Assembly: GCA_016178055.1 (NCBI GenBank)
Contig: JACOUC010000003.1
Location: 40,478 to 104,477, forward strand
Source of the DNA: Chlamydiota bacterium
Lineage (GTDB): Bacteria; Auribacterota; JACPWU01
DNA: 64,000 nucleotides
Reading direction: 5' to 3'
In this document: piece by piece, positions 52,054 to 60,902 of the stretch
How positions within the stretch are numbered: the stretch's first letter is position 1
Layout of the letters: the number at the start of each line of letters is the position of its first letter
Program-made: the position numbers and the translations under genes
Notes under the pieces: generated by a model
Seen by the model: the letters and a program-made list of their open reading frames with translations, nothing else
Told to the model about the DNA's origin: nothing
Database searches by the model: none

Positions 52054-52335
52054 CTACAAGCTATACCGAATTGAGAAGTCTTGAAATATACCTGTCGCCT
52101 CCAGCCAGCGCACCTCCATGCCATAAATACACTTTGACAAAAAACTTCTGCGAAGCCTCTGAAGAAAATTCTCTAAAATTTCCTCATCTCCCTCTATCAC
52201 AAGTTCCACCTTTCCACCCCTTAAATTACGGACGAAACCCGTTACGGGTAACTCCCGCGCAATATGATCAGCCGTCGCCCTGAAGCCAACGCCCTGAACA
52301 TTTCCAGAAAAAAAGGCATGAACTTGACGCATCAT
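52054..52335 (-). CDS. acyP: Acylphosphatase
   Basis: 93 aa. FSGNVQGVGFRATADHIARELPVTGFVRNLRGGKVELVIEG carries the catalytic Arg (GVGFR) and Asn (VRNL). It hydrolyses acyl-phosphates. Its start lies one base after the peroxiredoxin stop. Confidence 0.94.
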   Translation of the reverse strand: MMRQVHAFFSGNVQGVGFRATADHIARELPVTGFVRNLRGGKVELVIEGDEEILENFLQRLRRSFLSKCIYGMEVRWLEATGIFQDFSIRYSL

Positions 52336-52336
52336 T

Positions 52337-52840
52337 TTACTTTCCAGAACTCACCTTCTCCCCCTCTAACTCCATCAATTTTTCTTTCACTTCTTCTATA
52401 TGTCCGTCCACTTTGACATTCGGCCAAAAAGCAGCAACATTACCTTTGAGATCAATTAAATACGTACTACGAATGACTCCAAAATATTCTTTCCCATAAT
52501 TCTTCTTGAGTCCCCACGCCCCATAACTTTCTAAAAGTTTGTGTTCTGGATCTGAAAGAAGTGTCACTTTCAATTTTTCATTTTCAATAAACTTACAGTG
52601 GCTCTCAATTGAATCAGGACTGACACCTAAAATGACGGCATTCAATTTCTTAAAATCCACCAAATCCTGTGTAAAACCAATGGCCTCTCTCGTACAACCT
52701 GGGGTGCTGTCCTTTGGATAAAAATAAAGGACAATCCACTGGCCTTTAAAATTCTTTAAAGAAACTTCATTTTTATTTTGATCGAATAATTTAAAATCCG
52801 GAGCCTTATCCCCTACCTTGATCATTTGAACCGTAGCCAT
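52337..52840 (-). CDS. bcp: Peroxiredoxin Q/BCP family
   Basis: 167 aa from ATG at 52838-52840 (AGGAGG 5 nt upstream). Peroxidatic Cys in YFYPKDSTPGCTREAIGF at about residue 46. The resolving Cys five residues on (as in E. coli BCP) is absent (Ile). Another Cys 33 residues later, in DSIESHCKF, is placed where a second PrxQ class keeps its resolving Cys. It reduces hydroperoxides. Confidence 0.9.
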   Translation of the reverse strand: MATVQMIKVGDKAPDFKLFDQNKNEVSLKNFKGQWIVLYFYPKDSTPGCTREAIGFTQDLVDFKKLNAVILGVSPDSIESHCKFIENEKLKVTLLSDPEHKLLESYGAWGLKKNYGKEYFGVIRSTYLIDLKGNVAAFWPNVKVDGHIEEVKEKLMELEGEKVSSGK

Positions 52841-52969
52841 ATTCACCTCCTTTTAAATTGATTCATTAACGCAAAATATCTTGCCATAAAACTTGATTTT
52901 ACTATTTTCTACCCACTTTTCCAAATAAAGAAAAGAAGAAGGGTTTGAACTTTTTTGAGCGCTGCCTTT

Positions 52970-53002
52970 TTCTATCGACTATAGACCGTAGACTATGGAC
53001 TC
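52970..53002. repeat. Heptad-word half-tract (TATCGAC/TATGGAC)
   Basis: TATCGAC, TATAGAC, CGTAGAC, TATGGAC at 7-bp spacing, next to the cyclase stop codon; the opposite arm is missing. Confidence 0.65.
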
Positions 53003-53006
53003 GTTT

Positions 53007-54821
53007 TCATGGTCGAATCCTCCACAAGCCAAAGCGCTCTTCGCCAAATCCTTTCAATTGGGCATCAATCGATTCTAGATGAAAACTCTCTTTGGAATGT
53101 TCAACCCACTCCTTGACTTCTGGATCGCTCAAAACCGCTTGGGAAATCACAACATCCCCTCCCAAGGAAAGATGTTCCAATCGAGCAGCCATGTTCACAG
53201 TCGAACCAAAATAGTCTAACCGTTCATTCAAGGTAACAGCAATGGATGGACCATAGTGAAGACCTGCTTTTAAAACAAGCGCTTGACGATCTTGAGAGGG
53301 AGAACTCAAAAGATTTTGGGCCTTCAAAATAGCTCGAATGCCACCAATGGGCCTTCGAAAAACAGCCATCACCGCATCCCCAATGGTTTTAACCAAGGTT
53401 CCACCTTCCTCGGCAATAGCTTCTTTCAAAACATCAAAGTGATTCATCACCAAGCCAAAAGCAGAGGCATCCCCTACTTCTCGATAAAGTTGCGTTGAAC
53501 TTTTTAAATCAGTAAAAAGAATGGTTAAACTCCCTACCGAAATTTGTTGATCGGGTCTCAAAACCTCTTTAGAAAAAAGATCTCTAAATTTTTGAAGCGA
53601 AATCACCTCAGCTGCAGTAGCCGCCTGATCAGTCCAGGCGAGGCGTTCCAATACAAAAAGTTTCTCTTGTCGTGTTTGATTGACCATTTTAAATTCGACC
53701 GATGGATTAAGACTTAATTCTTCTTGAGGCCAGCCTATTTCTGAAAGGACTGTTTCAATATTATATTTTCCTCCCTCACTCACCTCTACAAATTGGCCAC
53801 CTGAAACTTTGTAAGCTCTCAAAAGATAACGCCCTTTTTCAAGAACCAAGGATAAATTTCTTTTTTCTTGCGCAGGAATCAACTGCTGAGCCACAATGTG
53901 CGGCGTACGTTGAGGACTTCCAATACAAAACTCACGCGTCTCCACTTGACGAATGGAAGGATTGGGACGAAACGTAAGTTCAACCAAACGTTCAAAATTA
54001 AGTTCAAAATCAATATGACAGCCGCCACAATGAGCTTTTGATTCAATATTTTTTAAAGAAGAATGTGCTTTTCCACCCCGACACATCGGACAAAGCAAAG
54101 TCCACTGAAATTCTAATAAACCCTCACGTGTTGCCAGAAGACACAACTCTAAAACGGATCGACGGGGAACGTTCCAATCATCGGCTAGGGTATAGGGACG
54201 AATCCTTGAAAGCGAGAGATCATCGGACTTTTCAATGACATCGATGAACCGTTCTACAAGTGATTCAAATCCCTTTTCTTGAAAAAGTTTCGCCTTCAAA
54301 ATTTTTAAACGTTTTTGACCCCCATCAACAAATTTGACCTTGACAGGAGAATTTAAAAAATCCGTCTTTCGAGAAGCTCGAAGATCATATTGATGGATGA
54401 CTTGAGAAAATTTTTTAAAGGTCAAATACCTCATCTGAAGTGAAATAAAAGCCTGAGCGATGAATGATCTTGCCTCAATCCACATTCCATATTTAAGATG
54501 GGTCCCCCCATTTAATTGAGGATCAAGCTCTACCAAAACCTTTAATTGAGTCATTGGCCCTTTTGAATAACGACGAACCACTCCAAAACGTCTCGGGAAA
54601 ATCCATTCGAATGGATTTTCCTCCCATTCGATCTCGACACCTTTCATTTTAAATCTCCAACGCTTATTAGACTCATCCGAACCATTTGAAGAAGTGGGTT
54701 CCACCCCCGGAAGTCCGACCAAAAAATTAAAACGGTTGGTATCTGAAACCCAAGGCCATAAGCTTTCAGGAGACGAGGCAAGCTGCCACTCCCATGTATA
54801 ATGTAATGATTTGGTGTTCAT
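53007..54821 (-). CDS. Class III adenylate/guanylate cyclase with START-like and Zn-ribbon regions
   Basis: 604 aa, no membrane helices. N-terminal SRPBCC/START-like domain (YTWEWQLASSPESLWPWVSDTNRFN) as in DUF5939 proteins; a CPMC...CGGC pair near 240-275 suggests a zinc ribbon. A class III catalytic domain lies at about 420-590: metal Asp in FTDLKSSTQ, VKTIGDAVMAVF (purine-contacting Lys and second metal Asp), and DYFGSTVNMAARLE with the Asn/Arg transition-state pair. All catalytic positions look intact; the Lys favours ATP and cAMP. The signal sensed is unknown; the START-like domain could bind a lipid. Confidence 0.87.
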   Translation of the reverse strand: MNTKSLHYTWEWQLASSPESLWPWVSDTNRFNFLVGLPGVEPTSSNGSDESNKRWRFKMKGVEIEWEENPFEWIFPRRFGVVRRYSKGPMTQLKVLVELDPQLNGGTHLKYGMWIEARSFIAQAFISLQMRYLTFKKFSQVIHQYDLRASRKTDFLNSPVKVKFVDGGQKRLKILKAKLFQEKGFESLVERFIDVIEKSDDLSLSRIRPYTLADDWNVPRRSVLELCLLATREGLLEFQWTLLCPMCRGGKAHSSLKNIESKAHCGGCHIDFELNFERLVELTFRPNPSIRQVETREFCIGSPQRTPHIVAQQLIPAQEKRNLSLVLEKGRYLLRAYKVSGGQFVEVSEGGKYNIETVLSEIGWPQEELSLNPSVEFKMVNQTRQEKLFVLERLAWTDQAATAAEVISLQKFRDLFSKEVLRPDQQISVGSLTILFTDLKSSTQLYREVGDASAFGLVMNHFDVLKEAIAEEGGTLVKTIGDAVMAVFRRPIGGIRAILKAQNLLSSPSQDRQALVLKAGLHYGPSIAVTLNERLDYFGSTVNMAARLEHLSLGGDVVISQAVLSDPEVKEWVEHSKESFHLESIDAQLKGFGEERFGLWRIRP

Positions 54822-54849
54822 TTAATTAATCCATTGACTCGACATGAAC

Positions 54850-55007
54850 CCAAGAGGGAAAGAAATTGCTTTTTGAAGACCGTTGACGAGGCCTCCGACC
54901 ATGGGGGTTAGACGAATAGTCGAACCGAGGAGGCCGAGTCGCCGAGTGAATTTTCCTCGGGGGGAAAAATTCACGTGTCGGCAAAAAGCAATTTCTTTCC
55001 CTCTTGG
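54850..55007. mobile_element. MITE-like element, family D
   Basis: Terminal inverted repeats of about 26 bp: CCAAGAGGGAAAGAAATTGC-TTTTTG and its complement at the right end. Inside, TGAATTTTTCCCCCCGAGG-type arms form a hairpin. It lies between the cyclase and dapF-like genes and contains no gene, although spurious frames cross it on both strands. Confidence 0.87.
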
Positions 55008-55048
55008 TACACACTCTATCATGATTGCTTTTGCAACCATCCAAACTG

Positions 55049-55930
55049 TTACAAATTTTTTATTATTCCAATTTTTTCACAAAATTCTTTGGAAAACATC
55101 CCTTCTCCCACGCTCGACACGGCCCCTGTCATAAAAACATGTCCAGAGGACGAAATATCCACGCCAATCACACCCCCAGGCATATGAACTTTGATTGAAG
55201 AATCCACAAGTCCCAGCTTATAAGCCGCACTCGCCGCTGCACAACTGCTCGATCCTGAGGCAAGGGTATAGCCCGCCCCTCTCTCCCAGATTTCAATTTG
55301 AATATTTTCCCGATCTAGAACTTGCAAAAGTTGCATGTTAATTCTTTTTGGAAATATTGAGTGATTCTCAACTTGAGGACCCAATTCCATCGCAAGTTTT
55401 TTTGAAATTGATTTTAAGGGAATCACACAGTGAGGATTTCCAATCGAAAGACAGGTCACTTCATAGCTCTTATCCCCTAACGCAAGAGATTCACGAATAA
55501 CCATTCGAGCCTTGCCCGATACGGGAATACACTCACTCTCAAAAGTGACTTTTCCCATATTGACTTTAATGCTCTTTGCTTCATCGTCTAAAATTTCAGC
55601 TTCAACCTTTCCCCCTAACGTTTCTAGCCCAAATTTTTTTGAAGTCACATATCCTTCTTCAAAAAGGTATTTTGAAAAAATGCGAATGCCATTCCCACTT
55701 TTTTCAGCCTCACTGCCATCCGGATTAAAAATCCTTAAATGAATTTCTTTTCCCTTGAGAACAGGACCATAGAGAATTCCGTCTGAGCCCACTCCAAAAT
55801 TTCGGTGACAAATGAGTTGAATCCGCTCGGGAGTTAATTCAATTTTGGCCTTATTGGGATCGATCACAATATAATCATTGCCTAGGGCATGATATTTATA
55901 AAAATGAGTGATATTGAAGTGATCTTTCAT
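55049..55930 (-). CDS. dapF: Diaminopimelate epimerase homologue lacking both catalytic cysteines
   Basis: 293 aa. DapF fold features are clear: HALGNDYIVID, GVGSDGIL, FNPDGSEAE-SGNGIR, GNPHCVIPL, WERGAGYTLASGSSSCAAAS. In known DapF the two acid/base Cys lie in the motifs CGNG and ACGTG; here they are Ser78 (EKSGNG) and Ser225 (ASGSSS). It may be a racemase/epimerase of altered chemistry or an inactive paralogue. It overlaps the downstream antiporter-gene coordinate by ATGA at 55927-55930, so the antiporter gene is translated first and couples to it. Confidence 0.8.
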   Translation of the reverse strand: MKDHFNITHFYKYHALGNDYIVIDPNKAKIELTPERIQLICHRNFGVGSDGILYGPVLKGKEIHLRIFNPDGSEAEKSGNGIRIFSKYLFEEGYVTSKKFGLETLGGKVEAEILDDEAKSIKVNMGKVTFESECIPVSGKARMVIRESLALGDKSYEVTCLSIGNPHCVIPLKSISKKLAMELGPQVENHSIFPKRINMQLLQVLDRENIQIEIWERGAGYTLASGSSSCAAASAAYKLGLVDSSIKVHMPGGVIGVDISSSGHVFMTGAVSSVGEGMFSKEFCEKIGIIKNL

Positions 55931-57576
55931 CGGAATTTCCCCTCTAAAAAATTGGCCAAAAATTCTCCCGCCATCGTGTAGGGAAGCAGTACTTCATTGG
56001 CCCCAGACGTTAAAAGCTTTTTAACCTGATCGGTCGAATCAGCCGTTGCTACAATCACCGCATTGGGAGAAAGAGAACGACAAGCCTTTACAAGTTTCAA
56101 ATTGTTGGTCCCCTTCAAAAGCATATCCGGAATGGTCAATAAAATAATCTGAGCCTCATCAATATGGGCATGTTCTAAAGTATCGATACTGCTAATATCC
56201 CCGAAAATACCTGCAATATTCATTTTTTTAAGTTCTTTTAAAACCTCTGGATTAAAATCAATCACCAACATCTGACTTAGTAAAGCAGGATTTCTTTGGG
56301 CCAACATTTCGACCAGGGATTTTGCGCCTCGGTGGAATCCCAAGACGATAATGCCATAGCTCACTCTTTCTTCTTCTAATTCTTTAAGCCCCCTTTTCCC
56401 TTTAAACCCAAGCTTAAGCATCAACCGATTAAATCGGGTAAAAATCGAGTGATTATATTTAATGGCATAAGAAGAAAAAACGGAAGTAAAGGCCATGGCA
56501 TAAATCATCGTGGCCATAAATTTTGAATCGATATGTCCATAGCTCACTCCCAACAAGGCAATGACAAGAGAAAATTCACTGATTTGTGCAATGTTGAGGC
56601 TCGTGATAAAACTGGTTCGCCGCCCCGCCCCTGAAACCATTAGGAGAGGATAAACGGTTAAGAATCGGGACAAAATCACAAAGGCAACAATCCCTAAGCT
56701 ACCTGCAATCATGCTGATTTGCGGGACAACAATCTTCATTCCCAAAGAAACAAAAAAGAGAGTCAGAAAAAAATCCCTTAAAGGAAGGGCCTTTGCCGTG
56801 ACATGAATACTATAAGGAAAGGTAGAAATAGAAAGTCCCGCAATCAAAGCACCCATCTCTCGGGAAAGCCCTAGGGCCCCTGCAGCATAAGAGATCAGGG
56901 CACACCACCCGATTGAAATTCCAACCACCATTTCTGGAGATTTGGCAATTCCCTCATAAACACGGCTCAAGACAAATTTACTTAAAAGAAATCCTGCGCC
57001 CAAAAGAATAACACTTTTCAAAATTGCAAAGGCCAATAATCCCAATTGAGGATTTGCAAAATTGGGCTGAACAGCCAAAATCAAAATGGCCCACAAATCC
57101 TGAATAATTAAAATCCCGAGGGTTAAACGCCCTGGAAGGGTATCAAATTCAAATTTGTCATAGAGTAATTTGACCACAATGGCTGTACTGCTGAGGGCAC
57201 ATAAAAGGGAAAGATAAAGTCCTGAAAGATGGGGTCCCTTGATCCCAAACCCCAAAAGAGGAAAAACCAATAGACCGATCACTACACAAAAAATAAATTG
57301 CCCCACCCCTACCATCAACAATTGTTTTCCAGAAGCAATCACTCTTTGAAGATTTAATTCAAGTCCAATGATGAAAAGAAGGAGAATGAGTCCTAACTCA
57401 GAAATAATTTCAATACTGGCCGGATCCGAGACCAATTTAAATCCAACTTCAGGACCAATGAAAGCACCCGCGACCAAATAACCCAATATAATGGGCTGGC
57501 GAAGGCGATGAGCCAGAATCCCCATCAAGGTCGCAGCAATTACAGAAATTCCAATATTTTGAAGAAGACCATTCAT
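55927..57576 (-). CDS. CPA2-family cation/proton antiporter with RCK domain (KefB-like)
   Basis: 549 aa. About 12 membrane helices (1-380) with the core LSSTAIVVKLLYD and LGILIIQDLWAILIL, and SLGMKIVVPQIS; a C-terminal Rossmann/TrkA-N domain (about 405-545) with IIVLGFHRGAKSLVEML, VIDFNPEVLKEL and GDISSIDTLEHA. It exchanges K+ or Na+ for protons, gated by a nucleotide. No KefF-type subunit is nearby. Confidence 0.88.
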   Translation of the reverse strand: MNGLLQNIGISVIAATLMGILAHRLRQPIILGYLVAGAFIGPEVGFKLVSDPASIEIISELGLILLLFIIGLELNLQRVIASGKQLLMVGVGQFIFCVVIGLLVFPLLGFGIKGPHLSGLYLSLLCALSSTAIVVKLLYDKFEFDTLPGRLTLGILIIQDLWAILILAVQPNFANPQLGLLAFAILKSVILLGAGFLLSKFVLSRVYEGIAKSPEMVVGISIGWCALISYAAGALGLSREMGALIAGLSISTFPYSIHVTAKALPLRDFFLTLFFVSLGMKIVVPQISMIAGSLGIVAFVILSRFLTVYPLLMVSGAGRRTSFITSLNIAQISEFSLVIALLGVSYGHIDSKFMATMIYAMAFTSVFSSYAIKYNHSIFTRFNRLMLKLGFKGKRGLKELEEERVSYGIIVLGFHRGAKSLVEMLAQRNPALLSQMLVIDFNPEVLKELKKMNIAGIFGDISSIDTLEHAHIDEAQIILLTIPDMLLKGTNNLKLVKACRSLSPNAVIVATADSTDQVKKLLTSGANEVLLPYTMAGEFLANFLEGKFR

Positions 57577-57654
57577 GACCTAGTTTTTCCTAAGACAACC
57601 ATGAAAATGACTCGGTGTTTTATCCCTAAAGTTTTAATCAGGGATCCCAAAAAA

Positions 57655-57762
57655 GCAACTTCGGATCTCGGATTGTGGATTTCGAATTTTAGGAATAATG
57701 ATTCAAAAAATAACGCCCTTATCTTTTAAATCCGATATTCGAGATCCAAAATCCGAAATCAT
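57655..57762. repeat. Heptad-word inverted repeat (CTCGGAT/AAATCCG)
   Basis: Left arm TTCGGAT, CTCGGAT, TGTGGAT, TTCGAAT; right arm AAATCCG, ATATTCG, AGATCCA, AAATCCG. Its right end supplies the glgB stop codon. Confidence 0.8.
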
Positions 57763-59957
57763 TTTGGTACCTCAAACCACATCACCGCCAAGGGCGGCAG
57801 ATGAAAATTAGCAGAAAATGGCTGGCCTTGCCAGGGAATCTCTTCTGCCCAGATCCCTCCTCTATTTCCAACATTGCTTCCTCCATAACAAGCAGCATCG
57901 GTATTTAAAATTTCAGAATACCAACCCCGCCGAGGGAGTCCCAATCGATAATTTTGTCGAACAGTCGGTGAAAAATTACAGATCGAAATAAGTTGTCGTT
58001 CCTGATTTGATGCGGTACGAATAAAAGCAATGACGTTTGCATCTACATCATTAAAATCAATCCATTGAAAACCAGATGGTTCCCCATCCGCGTCCCAGAG
58101 CGCTGGCTCTCCTTTGTAAATACGATTCATATCGCGTATGAGCCTCTGCAGCCCCGAATGTTCCTCTCCCCATAAAACATGCCAGTCTAAACTCTGGCGA
58201 TGATTCCATTCATTCCATTGCCCAAACTCACATCCCATGAAAGTGAGTTTTTTCCCCGGATAAGACCACATATACGCAAAAAGAGTCCTTAAATTAGCAA
58301 ATTTTTGCCAGCGGTCCCCGGGCATTTTTGTTAAAAGAGATCCTTTGCCATGAACCACTTCATCATGAGAAAAAGGAAGAATAAAATTTTCTGTCCACGC
58401 ATACAAAAACCCAAAGGTGAGAAGATTTTGATGATACCGCCGGTAAATCGGGTCTTTTCCAAAATAGACGAGTGTGTCATGCATCCATCCCATATTCCAT
58501 TTGTAGCCGAACCCCAAACCTCCCGTATAAGTCGGCCGGCTCACCCCTGGCCAAGAAGTCGATTCTTCAGCCATCATTAAAATACCTGGATGCTCAGCAT
58601 GGGCCACTTCATTTAATTCTTTTAAGAAATCAATCGCCTCTAAATTTTCCCTTCCCCCTTGTTGATTCGCCACCCACTCTCCCTCTTTGCGACTATAATC
58701 GAGATACAACATCGACGCCACCGCATCTAAACGCAGTCCATCCACATGATATTCTGATAACCAAAAAAGGGCATTGGCCAAAAGAAAATTTTTGACCTCA
58801 TTACGTCCATAATTAAAGATGAATGTTCCCCAATCGGGATGTTCCCCTTGCCGAGCATCTAAGTGTTCATAGAGTGCAGTCCCATTAAAACGCCCCAGGG
58901 CAAATAAATCCTTTGGAAAATGAGCGGGAACCCAATCCAAAATCACCCCAATCCCCTTTTGATGCAAATAATCGATAAGGAATCGAAAATCATCTGGAGC
59001 TCCATAACGCGAAGTAGGCGCATAATACGAGCTCACCTGATAACCCCAAGATCCGCCAAAGGGATGCTCCATTAAAGGAAGAAATTCAACATGGGTAAAT
59101 CCCAAATCTAAAACATAATCGACTAGAAGAGGTGCTACTTCCCGATACCTCAAAGGACGATTCCCCTCTTCGGGGACACGCCTCCAGGATCCCAAATGGA
59201 CTTCATAAATAGAAATGGGACGACGTAAAATATTTTGAGATTTACGAGCTTCCATCCATTGATGATCCTCAAATTTATAAGTCGAATGATGAACCACTGA
59301 AGCGGTTCCGGGAGGCATTTCCATTTCCTGTGCGTAAGGATCTGATTTATGAATGAGTTCGCTATCGAGAGTGCGAATTTCATATTTATAGAAGACACCT
59401 GACTTTATCCCCGGAATAAAAAGCTCCCAAATTCCAGACGTCCCAAGACACCGCATCATGTGAAATCGGCCATCCCATCCATTGAAATCTCCTACAACAC
59501 TGATACTGGCTACATTAGGGGCCCATACGGTAAAAGTAATTCCGGATACACCCCTCCACTCAAGAACATGACTTCCCAGTTTATCGTAGAGACGGTGATG
59601 CCTCCCTTGCGAAAAAAGATGAAGGTCTAATTCGCCGAGTGTAGGAAGAAAAGAATAAGGATCATGTATTCTAGAAATTTTTCCACCGATAGGATGAAGC
59701 TCAAGTTCATAAGAAAAAATTTCTGTTTCATCCGCAATAAGCACCTCAAAAAAACCGATGGGATCTATTTGAATGAAAGGCTGAGGAGAAAATCCACTCC
59801 TTAAAAGGAATAGACCCGAAAGGTCAGGTCGAAGAACTCTGGTTACAACGCCACGAGGAGTAAGATGCACTCCCAAAATCTGGTGGGGATTGGAATGCCT
59901 AAGAGAAATAAGATCATCTAATCCTTCAATCGGAAAAGCCAGTTTAGAATGATCCAC
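57759..59957 (-). CDS. glgB: 1,4-alpha-glucan branching enzyme
   Basis: 732 aa. N-terminal CBM48 modules (about 20-230), then GH13 motifs: DWVPAHFP, VDGLRLDAVASMLYLDYSR (nucleophile Asp), MAEESTSWPGVSRP (acid/base Glu) and LPFSHDEVVHGKGSLL; C-terminal beta domain. It introduces alpha-1,6 branches in glycogen. It follows tRNA-Pro on the same strand. Confidence 0.96.
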   Translation of the reverse strand: MDHSKLAFPIEGLDDLISLRHSNPHQILGVHLTPRGVVTRVLRPDLSGLFLLRSGFSPQPFIQIDPIGFFEVLIADETEIFSYELELHPIGGKISRIHDPYSFLPTLGELDLHLFSQGRHHRLYDKLGSHVLEWRGVSGITFTVWAPNVASISVVGDFNGWDGRFHMMRCLGTSGIWELFIPGIKSGVFYKYEIRTLDSELIHKSDPYAQEMEMPPGTASVVHHSTYKFEDHQWMEARKSQNILRRPISIYEVHLGSWRRVPEEGNRPLRYREVAPLLVDYVLDLGFTHVEFLPLMEHPFGGSWGYQVSSYYAPTSRYGAPDDFRFLIDYLHQKGIGVILDWVPAHFPKDLFALGRFNGTALYEHLDARQGEHPDWGTFIFNYGRNEVKNFLLANALFWLSEYHVDGLRLDAVASMLYLDYSRKEGEWVANQQGGRENLEAIDFLKELNEVAHAEHPGILMMAEESTSWPGVSRPTYTGGLGFGYKWNMGWMHDTLVYFGKDPIYRRYHQNLLTFGFLYAWTENFILPFSHDEVVHGKGSLLTKMPGDRWQKFANLRTLFAYMWSYPGKKLTFMGCEFGQWNEWNHRQSLDWHVLWGEEHSGLQRLIRDMNRIYKGEPALWDADGEPSGFQWIDFNDVDANVIAFIRTASNQERQLISICNFSPTVRQNYRLGLPRRGWYSEILNTDAACYGGSNVGNRGGIWAEEIPWQGQPFSANFHLPPLAVMWFEVPK

Positions 59958-59986
59958 GCATACCTCAAATTGAACCTTGAAAAATG

Positions 59987-60061
59987 TCGGGATGGGGAGA
60001 TTCGAACTCCCGGCCTCCTGGTCCCGAACCAGGCGCTCTAGCCAGGCTGAGCCACATCCCG
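59987..60061 (-). tRNA. tRNA-Pro(CGG)
   Basis: The minus strand folds as a cloverleaf: acceptor CGGGATG/CATCCCG, D-arm GCTCAGCCTGG...GAGC, anticodon stem CCTGG-TTCGGGA-CCAGG with anticodon CGG, T-arm GGGAGTTCGAATCTCCC. Discriminator A; CCA is not encoded. Confidence 0.95.
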
Positions 60062-60062
60062 T

Positions 60063-60190
60063 TGAAAATCAAAATCCAAAAATCAAAACCCAAAATGACA
60101 ATGTAAAACTTAAAATGTCTCCCCTGCAATAGTATTAGAAATTTTGGATTTTAATATGTCATTTTGATGTTTGATATTTGATTTTAAAAT
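60063..60190. repeat. Heptad-word inverted repeat (AAAATCA family, conserved core)
   Basis: Arms AAAATCC/AAAATCA and TGATATT/TGATTTT words around AAAATGTCTCCCCTGCAATAG...AAATTTTGGATTTTAATATGTCA. It is almost the same core as 27753-27888. It lies between pcm and tRNA-Pro. Confidence 0.87.
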
Positions 60191-60242
60191 TTACGCTCAC
60201 TAAATACTCAGGCCAGCAGCCTAGGCAGTATATCACCTGTAT

Positions 60243-60890
60243 TCATTCCTTCCAACCCTGATCTCCAAGCAAAGGCACGAAAACACATCCCATCACATCT
60301 TTTTGAACAAACCCCTGACCTTTTCTTGTAAAAGTCATTAAACGCTGGGATGAGCGTTCTCCTAGGGGAATAACCAATCTCCCCCCCTCCTCCAATTGGT
60401 CCAGTAGCGGCTGTGGAGTCTCCGGAGCCCCTGCACTCACAATGATCCCCGCATAAGGTCCATACTCTTCCCAGCCTTGTGAGCCATCGCCCACTTTAAA
60501 ATAGATATTCTGCAATCCTAAATTCTTTAAAATAGTCTTAACCGATTCCTGAAGAGATGGAATCCGTTCAATGGTATAAACCTCACATCCCAAAGTCGCT
60601 AAAAGAGCCGTTTGATACCCGGATCCGGTTCCAACCTCTAAAACCCTTTCGTGACCCCTGAGTTTCAAAAGTTCAAGCATGACAGCTACGATGTAGGGCT
60701 GCGAAATGGTTTGTCCCTCCCCAATCGGAATGGGCCAATCCTCATAAGCTTGCGAACGATAAGACTCATTCACAAAAAGATGTCGAGGAATAGAACGAAA
60801 AACATCTAAAACTCTTATCTCCTTAATACCTCTTGCTATTAATTGGTCATCAACCATTCTTTCCCGCTGTTTGATATATTTGTCTTCCAT
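60243..60890 (-). CDS. pcm: Protein-L-isoaspartate O-methyltransferase
   Basis: 215 aa. IPRHLFVNESYRSQAYEDWPIPIGEGQTISQPYIVA, SAM-binding VLEVGTGSGYQTALLA at about 80-95, VSAGAPETPQPLLDQLEEGGRLVIPLG. It repairs isoaspartyl residues. It follows the GT2 gene by 12 nt. Confidence 0.94.
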   Translation of the reverse strand: MEDKYIKQRERMVDDQLIARGIKEIRVLDVFRSIPRHLFVNESYRSQAYEDWPIPIGEGQTISQPYIVAVMLELLKLRGHERVLEVGTGSGYQTALLATLGCEVYTIERIPSLQESVKTILKNLGLQNIYFKVGDGSQGWEEYGPYAGIIVSAGAPETPQPLLDQLEEGGRLVIPLGERSSQRLMTFTRKGQGFVQKDVMGCVFVPLLGDQGWKE

Positions 60891-60902
60891 AAAATATTTT
60901 TT

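Noticed and set aside
54822..55187. Several overlapping 66-83-aa frames on both strands
   Set aside because: They cross the family D inverted-repeat element and mirror each other across its two arms; none has a ribosome site.
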